From contig NZ_LT906441.1 in assembly GCF_900186975.1 (NCBI RefSeq), positions 2,108,001 through 2,172,000 on the forward strand: 64,000 bases of DNA, given 5' to 3'. Source of the stretch: Cutibacterium granulosum. GTDB taxonomy: Bacteria; Actinomycetota; Actinomycetes; Propionibacteriales; Propionibacteriaceae. The notes under the pieces were generated by a model. That model was given only the letters and a program-made list of their open reading frames with translations, did no database searches and was not told the origin of the DNA. Shown here piece after piece: positions 1 through 9,085 of the stretch. A program made the translations under genes and the position numbers. Each line of letters starts with the position of its first letter. Position 1 is the first letter of the stretch.

Positions 1-104
1 GAGACGACGTCCACACCTGCCTTGTCGAGCATGGTGGCAAGCTGTTCGATGCCGGTTTTGTCGAAGACGGACACCAAGGCACGGCGGATGGGTTGACGAT
101 CCAC
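1..104 (-). CDS. purH: PurH, bifunctional AICAR transformylase/IMP cyclohydrolase (N-terminal fragment)
   Basis: Only the first 34 codons lie in the window; the gene continues beyond base 1. The GTG start at 104 is preceded by AGGAAG at about 5 nt. The translation begins MDRQPIRRALVSVFDKTG, and the ALVSVFDKTG segment is typical of the amino end of the MGS-like IMP cyclohydrolase domain of PurH. PurH catalyses the last two steps of IMP synthesis. It lies directly downstream of purN on the same strand, which is the usual actinobacterial order, but a terminator-like hairpin separates the two here. Confidence 0.88.
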   Translation of the reverse strand, partial: MDRQPIRRALVSVFDKTGIEQLATMLDKAGVDVV

Positions 105-125
105 GAATCTTCCTTTCGATGTGAA

Positions 126-154
126 AAATGACAGCCCGGCGTGTGGCCGGGCTG
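126..154 (-). terminator. Rho-independent terminator after purN
   Basis: A perfect 9-bp stem (132-140 with 146-154, 5-nt loop) is followed on the minus strand by TCATTTTT. It lies between the purN stop and the purH start, so purH may need its own promoter or read-through. Confidence 0.75.
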
Positions 155-160
155 GTGAGG

Positions 161-733
161 TCATTGGTGGTGGGCAAGGTCTTGCACGACGTCGACGAGA
201 AGTTCGCGCTCCTGGACCTTGATGCGTTCGTGCAGGGTCTCCACGGTGTCGTCGTCCAGCACCGGGACGGCACGCTGGGCGAGGATCCTTCCGGTGTCGA
301 CGCCGGCGTCGACCATGAAGATCGTCGTCCCGGTGATCTTGACGCCGTAGTTCAGGGCGTCTCGGGGGCCGTGGATTCCGGGGAACGACGGCAGCAGGGC
401 CGGATGGGAGTTGATCGTGCGACCTCCGAAGGCATCCAGGAAGGTCGGTCCGAGCAGTTTCATGAACCCGGCACACACGACGAGATCGGGCTCGTAGCGT
501 GCGACGTCGTCGGTGAGACGCCGATCCCAGGCGGCACGGTCATCACCCTTGGCCAGCGGCTCGACGAACACGTCGACACCAGCCTCGCGGGCTCGCTGCA
601 GGCCGTACGCATCGGGCATCTCGGAGCCCACCGCGACGATCTCGACATCGCGGTGATGGCAGGAGTCGATGAGGGCCTGCAGAAGCGTGCCACTTCCGGA
701 AATGAGGACGACAACGCGCAATGTCACTCCCAC
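161..733 (-). CDS. purN: Phosphoribosylglycinamide formyltransferase (GART)
   Basis: This 190-aa protein is the normal length for PurN, which transfers a formyl group from 10-formyl-THF to GAR in purine synthesis. It shows the N-terminal nucleotide/phosphate loop SGSGTLLQAL (about residues 12-21), the segment FMKLLGPTFLDAF, the signature INSHPALLPSFPGIH with catalytic Asn and His (about 108-122), and the GVDTGRIL region carrying the catalytic Asp (about 145). It lies upstream of purH on the same strand. The first residues MGVTLRV could alternatively begin a few codons later. Confidence 0.95.
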   Translation of the reverse strand: MGVTLRVVVLISGSGTLLQALIDSCHHRDVEIVAVGSEMPDAYGLQRAREAGVDVFVEPLAKGDDRAAWDRRLTDDVARYEPDLVVCAGFMKLLGPTFLDAFGGRTINSHPALLPSFPGIHGPRDALNYGVKITGTTIFMVDAGVDTGRILAQRAVPVLDDDTVETLHERIKVQERELLVDVVQDLAHHQ

Positions 734-854
734 ATCCTATCGAATGACGTCGGATCAGTGCCTGCCTGTCCAGCGTCGGTACCGAATCGTCACCGTCCCG
801 AGGGCCAGCGAGTCCGAGAGGCTCAGACCGTGGGGCAGGACGCCGGATCCCCGG

Positions 855-879
855 AAAACGCAGACCAGGACGTGGTCTG
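855..879 (-). terminator. Rho-independent terminator of the rib operon
   Basis: A 7-bp stem (861-867 with 873-879, 5-nt loop) is followed on the minus strand by CGTTTTCC. It lies about 110 nt downstream of the ribH stop, as expected for the end of the riboflavin operon. Confidence 0.6.
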
Positions 880-986
880 TTCTGCATTCTGGGCTCATCC
901 CCTCCTGGCCCCGGGAGCGCGGGCCAGGGCTCGGGCCAAACTGCCGCCTCCCGTCGACCCGTGGCAACCACCACTTATCAGATCGC

Positions 987-1484
987 TCAGCAGCCGATGG
1001 ACCGAATCGCCTGGTGGGTGGCAATCGCAGCCTGTGCCGCCTCGAACCCCTTGTCCTCCCGCGACTCCGGGAGACCAGCTCGGTCGACGGCCTGCTGCTC
1101 GTCATCACAGGTGAGCACCCCGAACCCAATCGGCACACCTGTGTTGACGCACACCTGGGTGATGCCGCTCGTCGCCGCCTGACAGACGTAGTCGAAATGC
1201 GGGGTTCCGCCGCGGATGACGACCCCCAGGGCGACCAGGGCGTCGAACATCATGGAGGAGGCAAGTCGGGAGCACACCACGGGCAGCTCGAAGGTGCCCG
1301 GCACGCGCACGACCCGCGGCTCGTCGATCCCAGATTCAGCCAGACCGCGGGTGGCCCCGTCGACGAGGGCATCCATGATCTCCTGATGCCACTGGGCGGC
1401 GACGATGGCCACCTTGAGCCCATCACCGCGCAGTCCGGTGAGGTCTGGGGCGGCAGGCCCGGAGAAACTGGTTCGGGTGCTCAT
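987..1484 (-). CDS. ribH: 6,7-dimethyl-8-ribityllumazine synthase
   Basis: This 165-aa protein condenses 5-amino-6-ribitylaminouracil with 3,4-dihydroxybutanone phosphate to make lumazine. Family landmarks are visible: VAIVAAQWH near the N-terminus, the substrate-loop segment [23 protein letters not shown] with the catalytic His, and the C-terminal [16 protein letters not shown]. It is the last gene of the ribD-ribE-ribBA-ribH operon, and its ATG overlaps the ribBA stop by 4 nt, indicating translational coupling. Expression should follow the FMN riboswitch about 3.3 kb upstream. Confidence 0.96.
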   Translation of the reverse strand: MSTRTSFSGPAAPDLTGLRGDGLKVAIVAAQWHQEIMDALVDGATRGLAESGIDEPRVVRVPGTFELPVVCSRLASSMMFDALVALGVVIRGGTPHFDYVCQAATSGITQVCVNTGVPIGFGVLTCDDEQQAVDRAGLPESREDKGFEAAQAAIATHQAIRSIGC

Positions 1485-2800
1485 GAGATCTCCTTGTCGG
1501 TGGGGCCGTCTGGCACATCGGTGTCGTCCGGATCGGCTGTGGCAGTGAGGGCATTGTCGGGCTCGGCAGGCAGGGTGAGCAGATGGCCCATCCGGTCACG
1601 TTTGGTACGCAGATAGTCGATGTCGTGGGTGTGTGGGTCGATCTGCAGCCCCACCTGCTCGACGGTGATGCCGCCGGCACGCAGACCCGTCACCTTGTCG
1701 GGATTGTTCGTGAGCAGCCGTACCGCGTCAATGCCCTGATCGCGCAGGATGGCCACTGCAGCGCCGTACTCCCGGGCGTCGACCGGCAGCCCCAGGGTGG
1801 TCTGAGCATCGACCGTGTCGAGCCCGCTGTCCTGGACGTGGTAGGCGGCGATCTTGCTCAGCAGCCCAACACCGCGTCCTTCCTGGCCACGTAGCAGGAT
1901 GACGGCACCACCGTGATCGGAGACCGTCTGCATCGCAGTCTGCAGCTGCTCCCCGCAGTCACACCGCAAGGAGCCGAAGGCGTCGCCGGTGAGGCACTCC
2001 GAGTGCACCCGCACCAGTGGCTGACGCTCGTCCCCCAGACCGCGCTGGGCCACGAGCAGGACGTGTTCGGCGCCGGTGAGCTGATCGTGGTAACCGGTCA
2101 TGGTGAACACGCCATGACGAGTGGGCAACTGGGCACTCACCGTGGGACTCACCCGGGTCGTGCTGCTGCCTGGCGTCGTGGTGGATGGCTGTTCCTCATG
2201 GGATCGACGCCAGTTCGCCAGCGACTCGATGGTGATGACGTCGAGGCCCTCGGCCTGCCCCAGAGCCAGGACGTCTGGGGTACGGGCGCAGGTGCCGTCG
2301 TCGTGGACGATCTCGCCGATGAGCCCCACGGCCTGCAGACCGGCCAGCCGGGTGAGGTCTACGGCGGCCTCGGTGTGGCCACGACGGGTGAGCACACCCC
2401 CGTCCCGCGCACGCAGCGGCAGGACGTGGCCGGGGCGAATGAGATCGGCGGAGGTGGTACGTGGGTCGGCCAGAGCGCGAGTCGTGGCGGCCCGTTCCAC
2501 CGAGCTGATCCCGGTGGTCGAGGTCGAGACATCCACCGACACGGTGTAGCGGGTGCGCAGCGGATCGGTGTTCGCCGACCACATGAGTGGCAGGCCGAGT
2601 CGGTCGGCGCGGGTGTCCTCCATCGGGGCGCACAGGTACCCAGAGGTGTGCCGCACCATCCATCCCACCCATTGCGGACTGGCGAGCTCGGCGGCAAGGA
2701 TGGCGTCCCCCTCGTTCTCCCGATCCTCGTCGTCCAGGACGAGCACCGGACGCCCGGAACGCAGCTGCTCCAGTACATGCTCAATCGTCGCAAACGTCAT
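1481..2800 (-). CDS. ribBA: Bifunctional DHBP synthase / GTP cyclohydrolase II
   Basis: This 439-aa fusion supplies both precursors of riboflavin. The N-terminal half (about 1-200) is 3,4-dihydroxy-2-butanone 4-phosphate synthase, with the acidic motif [18 protein letters not shown] and RRGHTEAA. The C-terminal half is GTP cyclohydrolase II, with the zinc-binding cysteines in [10 protein letters not shown] and the catalytic GQEGRGVGL segment. ATG 2800 was chosen because GAGGAG precedes it and the protein then starts [14 protein letters not shown] at the domain boundary; the open frame runs further upstream but overlaps ribE. The start overlaps the ribE stop by 4 nt and the end overlaps ribH by 4 nt. 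Confidence 0.96.
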   Translation of the reverse strand: MTFATIEHVLEQLRSGRPVLVLDDEDRENEGDAILAAELASPQWVGWMVRHTSGYLCAPMEDTRADRLGLPLMWSANTDPLRTRYTVSVDVSTSTTGISSVERAATTRALADPRTTSADLIRPGHVLPLRARDGGVLTRRGHTEAAVDLTRLAGLQAVGLIGEIVHDDGTCARTPDVLALGQAEGLDVITIESLANWRRSHEEQPSTTTPGSSTTRVSPTVSAQLPTRHGVFTMTGYHDQLTGAEHVLLVAQRGLGDERQPLVRVHSECLTGDAFGSLRCDCGEQLQTAMQTVSDHGGAVILLRGQEGRGVGLLSKIAAYHVQDSGLDTVDAQTTLGLPVDAREYGAAVAILRDQGIDAVRLLTNNPDKVTGLRAGGITVEQVGLQIDPHTHDIDYLRTKRDRMGHLLTLPAEPDNALTATADPDDTDVPDGPTDKEIS

Positions 2801-3426
2801 CGGTGATCTCCTCGTGTCCGGTACTGCGCGAAATCTGCGAGATTCTGGGCATAGCGGGCCAGGACGTCGGTCTCGATGTTGACGACGTCTCCGGTGGCCA
2901 GGCTGCCCAGGACGGTGTTGGCCAAGGTGGTCGGGATGAGACTCACCTCGAACCAGGGCTCGGCAACAGGGCCGCTCACCGCGCTCACCGTCAACGACAC
3001 CCCGTGGACGGCGACTGCTCCCTTCATGGCGACGTACTGGGCGAGTTCTGGAGCCAGGCCGAAGCGCAACACTCGCCAGTGTTCGGCATCGGCACGCCTG
3101 ACGAGCTGCGCCGTGCCATCCACGTGGCCCTGCACGACGTGACCGCCGAATCGTCCGTCGGCACGCATCGCCGGCTCGAGATTGACCTCGTCGCCGGCGA
3201 CGAGTTGGCCCAGACAGGTCCATTCGAGGGTCTCGGCCATGATGTCGAAACTCATCTGCTCGTCGGTGTGGCCGGTGACGGTGAGACACACTCCGTTGAC
3301 GCACACCGAGTCCCCCGCCCGCACTCCAACGGCGGTGTGGGGGCCGGCAACCGTGAGGACGGCGCTGTCCCCCCTGGCTTCCAGACGGGCCACCCGGCCC
3401 ACTTCCTCAACAATTCCTGTGAACAC
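2797..3426 (-). CDS. ribE: Riboflavin synthase alpha chain
   Basis: This 209-aa protein dismutates two lumazine molecules to riboflavin. It consists of the two tandem lumazine-binding barrels of the family: the first opens with FTGIVEEVG and contains DSVCVNGVCLTVT, and the second contains GHVVQGHVDGTA and GAVAVHGVSLTVS. The GTG start at 3426 is chosen because the family begins exactly at V/M-FTGIVEE and a GAGGAGAAGAGG ribosome-binding stretch precedes it. The start lies inside the 3' end of ribD (20-nt overlap). The gene symbol is ribE or ribC depending on convention. Confidence 0.95.
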   Translation of the reverse strand: MFTGIVEEVGRVARLEARGDSAVLTVAGPHTAVGVRAGDSVCVNGVCLTVTGHTDEQMSFDIMAETLEWTCLGQLVAGDEVNLEPAMRADGRFGGHVVQGHVDGTAQLVRRADAEHWRVLRFGLAPELAQYVAMKGAVAVHGVSLTVSAVSGPVAEPWFEVSLIPTTLANTVLGSLATGDVVNIETDVLARYAQNLADFAQYRTRGDHR

Positions 3427-4654
3427 CTGTTCCTCTTCTCCTCGTGTTCCCGAGATCGTGTATGTTCCCGTGATCCTGGCCACTGGTACGTGTCGCCCTT
3501 CGATCCTTGACCCGTCGAGCAGCGACCATCCACGGCTCGACACGTCGCGTGGCGATGATCTGCACGTCGGGGCCGGCATCGCCTGACCCCAGACGGTGGA
3601 ACCGACGAGCCTGCGCCAGGGTCATGGCCCCGAACGGTCCCACGGCTGGTTTCCCGGCGCCCAGAAGCACCGGGGCCACGTAGGCATCGATCTCATCGAC
3701 GAGGTCGGCTGCCAGGAATGCTGCAGCGAGGGTCGGACCACCTTCCAACAACACCCGATGGATGCCCCGGTCGTGCAGTGCCGTGAGCACCGCCGCGGGG
3801 TCATGGGTCGGCATGACGAGGGTGGGGGCGATGTCGTCGAAAACCTTGAGTTCGGACGGCAGCTCCCGGGTCCCCACCACGACGCGCAGGGGGCCGTCGT
3901 ACTTCTGGCCGGCCCCGGGAGCACGGCCGATGAGGTGCGGGTCATCCGCCAGAACCGTGCCGGTACCCACGACGATGGCACCATAATCGGTACGCATCTC
4001 ATGGGTCTGCTGCCTGGTCTGCTCGGAGGTGATCCACTTGCTCGTCCCGTCGGCGGCCGCGACGTACCCGTCCAGGGTCGACGCGATCTTCCACACCACC
4101 CAGGGCCGACCATGCTCCATGTCGAAGGTGTAGTCGGTGTTGAGCAGCAGGGCGTCATCGCTTCGGACCCCGGCTACGACCTCGACCCCCGCATCCTGCA
4201 GTCGCTGCACTCCCCCGCGCGCCTGCGGGTTGGGATCCCGCTGGGCGATGACGACGCGCTTCACACCTGCCGCGATGAGCGCCTCGGTGCATGGACCGGT
4301 ACGTCCGGTGTGGTTGCACGGTTCCAGGGTGACGACGGCAGTTGCACCACGCGCGGCATCCCCGGCGTCGCGCAGGGCCTCGACCTCGGCATGGACAGTG
4401 CCCGCCCCGTGGTGATACCCCTCCCCGACGACTGTGCCGTCACTGACGATGACGCAGCCCACTCGGGGATTGGGGTTGCACCTGCTGCTCCCGGGCCCTC
4501 GGGCGGCAAGTTCAAGTGCCCGATCCATGGGTCTCGTCCAGTCGGCGCCATCGGTGTCCGCACGGTCCTCGTAGCGCAGCTGACATCGTTTCACATCGGG
4601 CTCGTCCCAGCGTTCACCGTCGTCATCGACGTGGTCACTGTCGAAGTGCGTCAT
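3407..4654 (-). CDS. ribD: Bifunctional pyrimidine deaminase / 5-amino-6-(5-phosphoribosylamino)uracil reductase
   Basis: This 415-aa protein carries out steps 2-3 of riboflavin synthesis. Its deaminase domain has the zinc signature HAEVEALRDAG with PCNHTGRTGPC. Its reductase domain starts near KIASTLDGYVAAADG and continues to LLEGGPTLAAAFLAADLVDE. ATG 4654 follows AGGGGG. An in-frame upstream start at 4768 would fall in the hairpin region below the riboswitch and is unlikely. The first 40 residues are acidic and hydrophilic, and the last 45 are Arg-rich and extend beyond the usual fold; that tail overlaps the ribE start. Confidence 0.94.
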   Translation of the reverse strand: MTHFDSDHVDDDGERWDEPDVKRCQLRYEDRADTDGADWTRPMDRALELAARGPGSSRCNPNPRVGCVIVSDGTVVGEGYHHGAGTVHAEVEALRDAGDAARGATAVVTLEPCNHTGRTGPCTEALIAAGVKRVVIAQRDPNPQARGGVQRLQDAGVEVVAGVRSDDALLLNTDYTFDMEHGRPWVVWKIASTLDGYVAAADGTSKWITSEQTRQQTHEMRTDYGAIVVGTGTVLADDPHLIGRAPGAGQKYDGPLRVVVGTRELPSELKVFDDIAPTLVMPTHDPAAVLTALHDRGIHRVLLEGGPTLAAAFLAADLVDEIDAYVAPVLLGAGKPAVGPFGAMTLAQARRFHRLGSGDAGPDVQIIATRRVEPWMVAARRVKDRRATRTSGQDHGNIHDLGNTRRRGTGVHRNC

Positions 4655-4740
4655 GAGTCCCCCTGCGACACCGTGGTTGTCAGCGTTCCGAGGGTGTGAC
4701 GAGAGACCGCCATCAGACGCGCCACAGGTGCGGGCGAATC

Positions 4741-4763
4741 GTGCCATCACTCGCTGATGGCAC
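4741..4763 (-). terminator. Perfect hairpin between the FMN riboswitch and ribD
   Basis: A 9-bp perfect stem (4741-4749 with 4755-4763, 5-nt loop) lies about 27 nt downstream of the aptamer. No T-run follows it, so it may be a Rho- or pause-dependent expression platform rather than a classic intrinsic terminator. Confidence 0.45.
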
Positions 4764-4789
4764 GGCATCCGCTGCCAGTGCGGCGTCTC

Positions 4790-4913
4790 GTGCTTCCTCC
4801 CATCCGGACTGTCACCGTCGGTATCGGAGTTTCACCGATTCAACCGCAAGGACGAACCTCGCGGGTCGCGGACTGTCACCGCCGGTTCGGATTTTCACCG
4901 ACCCCGGAGCACG
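4790..4913 (-). ncRNA. FMN riboswitch (RFN element)
   Basis: On the minus strand the region shows the canonical RFN boxes: GGTGAAAATCCGAACCGG, GGTGACAGTCCGCGACCC, GGTGAAACTCCGATACCG, and the closing GACAGTCCGGATGGGAGGAA. The ends GTGCTCC and GGAGGAAGCAC can pair as helix P1. It stands 136 nt upstream of ribD. FMN binding is expected to lower expression of the four-gene rib operon. Confidence 0.95.
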
Positions 4914-4927
4914 TGTGCTTGGCAACA

Positions 4928-4956
4928 AGTATGCCCCTGCGCGGCATGGACGTCCA
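4928..4956 (-). promoter_or_regulatory. Candidate promoter of the rib operon
   Basis: A -35-like TGGACG (4951-4956) is separated by 17 nt from a -10-like CATACT (4928-4933) on the minus strand. The predicted start, near 4921, falls just before the RFN aptamer. Confidence 0.45.
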
Positions 4957-4963
4957 CCACGGG

Positions 4964-5203
4964 AGAAGAACATGGCTCAGCCCACGCGGCGATTCCACGT
5001 GGCGATCTCGGTGGGGCACCCGATCCGGACACACCCATCATGGCAGTTCTGGCACAGAGCAACAGATTTACCACGGGCTGCACAGCGACGGCCTCCTCAG
5101 CCCTCGTACATGGCACTGGATGAGAGGTCAGGAGCTGGAGGAAGGAAGTGGGAAGGACCGGGGGCTGACAGGACGAGACAGGAGGGATCAGGGACCGGCA
5201 GGA
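4964..5203. other. Intergenic region between the rib promoter and the PerM-like gene
   Basis: Apart from the promoter and riboswitch described separately, this 240-bp stretch shows no conserved coding frame and no convincing intrinsic terminator for the PerM-like gene that ends at 5204. Only short Gly/Arg-rich shadow frames are open. Confidence 0.5.
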
Positions 5204-7102
5204 TCAGCGGCGTGGCGGCCGATCCACCTGGATGGTCGGCTCGTCCTCCTCGCCCCCGGCGGTGTCCTCGGATACCTCCGTGCCCTCTGGGCTCACAGGG
5301 GCGTCGGTCGCCCCCGGACGCGGGATGGAGTGCGAGCTGGTCGCCGTGGCATGGCTGGCCCCCGTGGTATGGGCAGGGGCATTCTCGCCAGCGCACTCGG
5401 AGCCATCACCCGCTTGGTGAACCCGACGTGTCTCATCATCGCAGGCCGCGTGATCGCGGTGTGCGGAGGATCGGTCCATCTGGACCGTTTCCTGATACTC
5501 CTCGGCCATCTGGTCGTCCGATCCGTCCCGTGTGCCCGAATGCGTCTTCTGCCTTCGCAGCCACGAGGGTAGGTGGTGGAACCATCCACGCCAGGAACCG
5601 ATGGCATGGACACGCTCAGTTGGTTCCAGGGTCTCGGGCTCGTGATCGTTCCGGTTCGGATTCTCGGGGCCCTGACCCTCCTCACCGCGTTCCGGCCCGT
5701 CGGTCTCCTCCTGCCGGTTCAGATCATGATTCGTGGGCTCCATCGTGTCCTGGCCAGCCTCGTCCAGCTCCGCAGGTTCGATCCATGCAGCCTGGGCATC
5801 GCTGATCCGATGGTTGCTCGGATCGTGGTGCCACCGCCACGACCCGATGGCGAACCCCGTGATGGCACCACTTGCCCCCAGGAGACCGACGCAGTGGGCC
5901 AGGAACTGCATGAGGTTCGGGCCCAGTCGAGCGAGATTCCCAGTGCCCAACGATCCGGTCGAGAGCACGGCGAGCACACAGAGCACCAGCCCAGCTCCAA
6001 CTCCCGTCGCCAGGCCGTGCCGAGTGGTCGTCCCATACGCTTCGTCGCGTCCTCGGAGGACGAACACCGCTCCCACCACGGCTGAGAGGATCGGGGCAAG
6101 CATCCACAATGTCCACCAGGTCATCGCCTGGTCCGACTGGGGGGTTGCCGCCAGGATCGGGACGGCAGGCACCACCGTGACATGTGTGACGAGCGCCGAG
6201 GTCACGGTTCCCGATCCCAGGAACACCCCCACCCCCAGCGTCCACGCCAGCGCCCAGACGACGATGACGGGCAGCCAGGCCACATGGATGAGAATCATGC
6301 CGACCCCATCTGCGCCGCGGGCTCCCAACGCCGATTCCATGTCCAGGAAGGTCGGGGCATGAACCATGAGGGCCAACCCCAGCAACAGGGCGGCGAGGGC
6401 AAGGCACGTGATCACGGTGACGCCGATTCCGAGAACCACGTCACGGACGCGGGGGGCCACGCGATCCAAGGGGTTGCGTCGCGCGCCCCAGCACGCTCCG
6501 AGGAGTCCGCAGAACGTCCCGACGAGCAATGCAGCGATGATGAGCCGCAACCAGGACCCGGGACCGACCCAGACGCCGACACCGGTGGCCACCGCCACAT
6601 GCACCGTTGCCGCCAGGGCAGCGAGTTCACCGACATTGCGCCGGACGACTCGCTGGTGCCGGGCCCGCAGGCTTGCTGACATCGAGCGCGCCGCGCGACG
6701 TACCACGGCGGTCTCGGAGACGATCATGACGAGGGTGAGCCCCAGCGGGATCACGGCCACATGGATGCCCACCAGGTCGTGCGGAACGCCTTGGGCAGTG
6801 AGCCAGAGCTTCCCAGCTCCCACGAGCACCTCGGTGAACCCGCTTCGACCCGTCCTCATCCATGCCGGGGTGATGAGACCGGCCAGCACCGCCCACTGTC
6901 CGACGAGCACCAACAGCACTCCGACAATCGTCGTCACCGGCCAGGGCCACCGCACCGAGTCAGGCTCCTTGGCCGACGTCGTCGATGACGACACCGCAAG
7001 GTCCACCCGGGGCTCCCGGCGGGGATCCGAGCCAGAGCGATGACCTGTCGTCGCAGACTTTCGTGAACCATCTGCCGATGCGGACTCACGTGACCTGGGC
7101 AT
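5204..7102 (-). CDS. PerM-like / DUF6350 polytopic membrane protein with long hydrophilic C-tail
   Basis: This 632-aa protein has a short hydrophilic N-terminus (1-50), a membrane region with roughly nine to ten hydrophobic segments (about 53-435), then about 200 residues rich in Glu, Asp, Pro, Thr, Ser and His with no evident fold. Membrane architecture and position near purN-purH match the DUF6350 family, which includes mycobacterial PerM, linked to cell division under stress. ATG 7102 follows GGAAGG. The rib operon is inserted between this gene and purN. The tail is an unusual extension. Family assignment rests on context and topology rather than a diagnostic motif. Confidence 0.75.
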   Translation of the reverse strand: MPRSRESASADGSRKSATTGHRSGSDPRREPRVDLAVSSSTTSAKEPDSVRWPWPVTTIVGVLLVLVGQWAVLAGLITPAWMRTGRSGFTEVLVGAGKLWLTAQGVPHDLVGIHVAVIPLGLTLVMIVSETAVVRRAARSMSASLRARHQRVVRRNVGELAALAATVHVAVATGVGVWVGPGSWLRLIIAALLVGTFCGLLGACWGARRNPLDRVAPRVRDVVLGIGVTVITCLALAALLLGLALMVHAPTFLDMESALGARGADGVGMILIHVAWLPVIVVWALAWTLGVGVFLGSGTVTSALVTHVTVVPAVPILAATPQSDQAMTWWTLWMLAPILSAVVGAVFVLRGRDEAYGTTTRHGLATGVGAGLVLCVLAVLSTGSLGTGNLARLGPNLMQFLAHCVGLLGASGAITGFAIGSWRWHHDPSNHRISDAQAAWIEPAELDEAGQDTMEPTNHDLNRQEETDGPERGEEGQGPENPNRNDHEPETLEPTERVHAIGSWRGWFHHLPSWLRRQKTHSGTRDGSDDQMAEEYQETVQMDRSSAHRDHAACDDETRRVHQAGDGSECAGENAPAHTTGASHATATSSHSIPRPGATDAPVSPEGTEVSEDTAGGEEDEPTIQVDRPPRR

Positions 7103-7215
7103 TGTGGACTTCCTTCCTGGTCTGGTCCGACGACGACATGTTCAGCACTCCATACAAACATGTAAACTCACCGGGTACACGTTGCTGCAACCATCGATTT
7201 CGGAGGTGTACAGGA
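7103..7215. promoter_or_regulatory. Divergent intergenic region
   Basis: This 113-bp spacer separates the divergent PerM-like gene and the single-pass membrane protein. It is locally AT-richer (around 7140-7175) and should hold promoters for both genes, but no unambiguous -35/-10 pair was found. Confidence 0.4.
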
Positions 7216-9078
7216 GTGAGCGACGAAGTGAACAACCGGCCACGCCGCGCCCTTTCCTCCGAGGATTTTCCTGCCGGTAGCACACGCCGGTTCGCTGACA
7301 GTGACGATAGCCTAGCCGAGTCTGGCAAGGCGGACTCCGCACCACGTGGGCGCGGCGCTCGTCGAGCCCGACGAGGCTTCTTCACAGACGACGCCACCGC
7401 GAAATCCGAATCCGCCGAGACGTCTGGGAGCATCGACCGCCACGCTGCATTCCGTCAACACGGCGATCCCCAGACCGGCATCATCCCCCGTGTGACGTTC
7501 AATGACCCCGAGTCGGCCTCGGAGATCACCGACACCCGCTCCCTCACGACGACGGCGCTGGAGGCCGCAGCAGCGGCACACCGCACCAGCTCCCGCCGCG
7601 ACACCTCGAGCAGACGTGCCAGCACGGACCCGGTGCGCACCGATTCGGATCAGCAGAAGCGTTCCGAGCCCAACCGCGCCTCGAAAGGCCCCCGTCGCAG
7701 CGACGACAACGATCATCACACCGACCGCAGTGCAGCCAAGGTCTCTGACGGCACGAGCCATGAGGACGACGAGCTGATCGTCGGCAGGCACAAGATCAAC
7801 TGGTGGCTCTGGGCGCTGGTGGGGCTGCTCGTCCTGGCCATCATCTTCACGGGGATCGCCCTGGTGCACCACAAGAACAGGGATCAGCAACCAGCACCCG
7901 GTGTGACAGGCACATCCACGTCCAGCCAGTCGTCACGTACGGTGACGCGTCTGTCCGACAAGGGGCTTCTCACCGCCGAGGACGCCAAGAACATCACCGA
8001 TGACACATGGACGGTGGCATCGACGACGGACAAGGTCTCCGCCAGCGACTCCAACGCCATCTCGTGTGTGGTGCGAGACACCAATCACCCTCGCTCGGTG
8101 AGCACCTGGCAACGAGCCCTGTCCACGAATTCGAAAACGGCCACTGCCGCACTGCACCGCATCGACTCCTATGCCAACGACGCTGCCGCCCAGGCTGCCT
8201 ATCAGGCTGAGCTGGCCTCACTGGCCTCGTGTTCCTCGGTGCCAGCGCACATCGTCTCCGCGGCCACCTTCCAGCACATGGGGGATCAGTCGCAGTCGGT
8301 GACGATCGCCTACCAGGGCGTGAAGTCGCAGTACCGCACCGTCGTGCTCATGAGGATGGGCACAGTCATCGAGGCTCTGGACGTGGCAAACGTCGACTCG
8401 GCGGTCCCGGCGGCGAAGGTCGGCAAGGCGTTGACCGCAGCAGCGACCAAGTCCTGCGACCTCAGCGGTGGCACCTGTCCGACAGATGCGGTGGAGACTG
8501 CCGATGCCGTACCTCCAGTCGCCGGTGACGCTGGCTGGCTCATCACCTCGGACCTGCCTCGCATCACCCCGGACGCCGGGGAGTGGTCGACCACTCCCAT
8601 CGGGTCGGTGACGACGAAGGGGACCCAGTGCGAAGGCGTCACTCTGGCGACGTTCTCCGGTCCGACGGCAAGGAATCAGCGCACCTACCTGCTCTACCAG
8701 GACTCCGCTGCCCCGCAGGGCTTCGGTGTGGACGAGGTGAATCTCACCTTCAAGGACTCCTCGGCAGCCAGCGCCTCCGCCAAGAAAATTGGCGACTCCA
8801 TCTCCCGGTGTTCCAAGAACTTGAGCACTGCCAAGGTCTCCGACGCCAAGGAGGTCAAGGGTCCGGGAGCCAATGGCAAGGCAGTGTCCGGTCGCACCTT
8901 CACCATCACCGCTGACGCGGGATCAGGCAAGGAGATTCGTTACCAGGTGGCCATTGCCTCGGTGAACAACAAGGTGACCTACCTACTGGCCAACACCACC
9001 AAGGCATTCGGATTCCCCGCCGACGAGTGGGCCAAGCTCGGTCTGCGTGCTGCCCAACGAGCCAGTCAGGTGCGTTGA
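7216..9078 (+). CDS. Single-pass membrane protein with large extracellular region, function unknown
   Basis: This 620-aa protein starts at GTG 7216 after ACAGGAG. Residues 1-194 are hydrophilic, Arg/Ser/Asp-rich and probably disordered, and are predicted cytoplasmic. A single transmembrane segment follows (about 195-218, WWLWALVGLLVLAIIF). The roughly 400-residue exterior seems to contain two related halves, each with paired cysteines (SNAISCVV...LASCSS and GTQCEGVT...ISRCSK). The layout recalls the PknH-type extracellular sensor domain of actinobacteria, but this is tentative and no kinase domain is present. It is transcribed divergently from the PerM-like gene. Confidence 0.8.
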   Translation: MSDEVNNRPRRALSSEDFPAGSTRRFADSDDSLAESGKADSAPRGRGARRARRGFFTDDATAKSESAETSGSIDRHAAFRQHGDPQTGIIPRVTFNDPESASEITDTRSLTTTALEAAAAAHRTSSRRDTSSRRASTDPVRTDSDQQKRSEPNRASKGPRRSDDNDHHTDRSAAKVSDGTSHEDDELIVGRHKINWWLWALVGLLVLAIIFTGIALVHHKNRDQQPAPGVTGTSTSSQSSRTVTRLSDKGLLTAEDAKNITDDTWTVASTTDKVSASDSNAISCVVRDTNHPRSVSTWQRALSTNSKTATAALHRIDSYANDAAAQAAYQAELASLASCSSVPAHIVSAATFQHMGDQSQSVTIAYQGVKSQYRTVVLMRMGTVIEALDVANVDSAVPAAKVGKALTAAATKSCDLSGGTCPTDAVETADAVPPVAGDAGWLITSDLPRITPDAGEWSTTPIGSVTTKGTQCEGVTLATFSGPTARNQRTYLLYQDSAAPQGFGVDEVNLTFKDSSAASASAKKIGDSISRCSKNLSTAKVSDAKEVKGPGANGKAVSGRTFTITADAGSGKEIRYQVAIASVNNKVTYLLANTTKAFGFPADEWAKLGLRAAQRASQVR

Positions 9079-9085
9079 GCGATCC

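Noticed and set aside
128-1616. Long plus-strand open frames across purN and ribH
   Set aside because: They are antisense shadows of convincing minus-strand genes; their translations are low-complexity without motifs.
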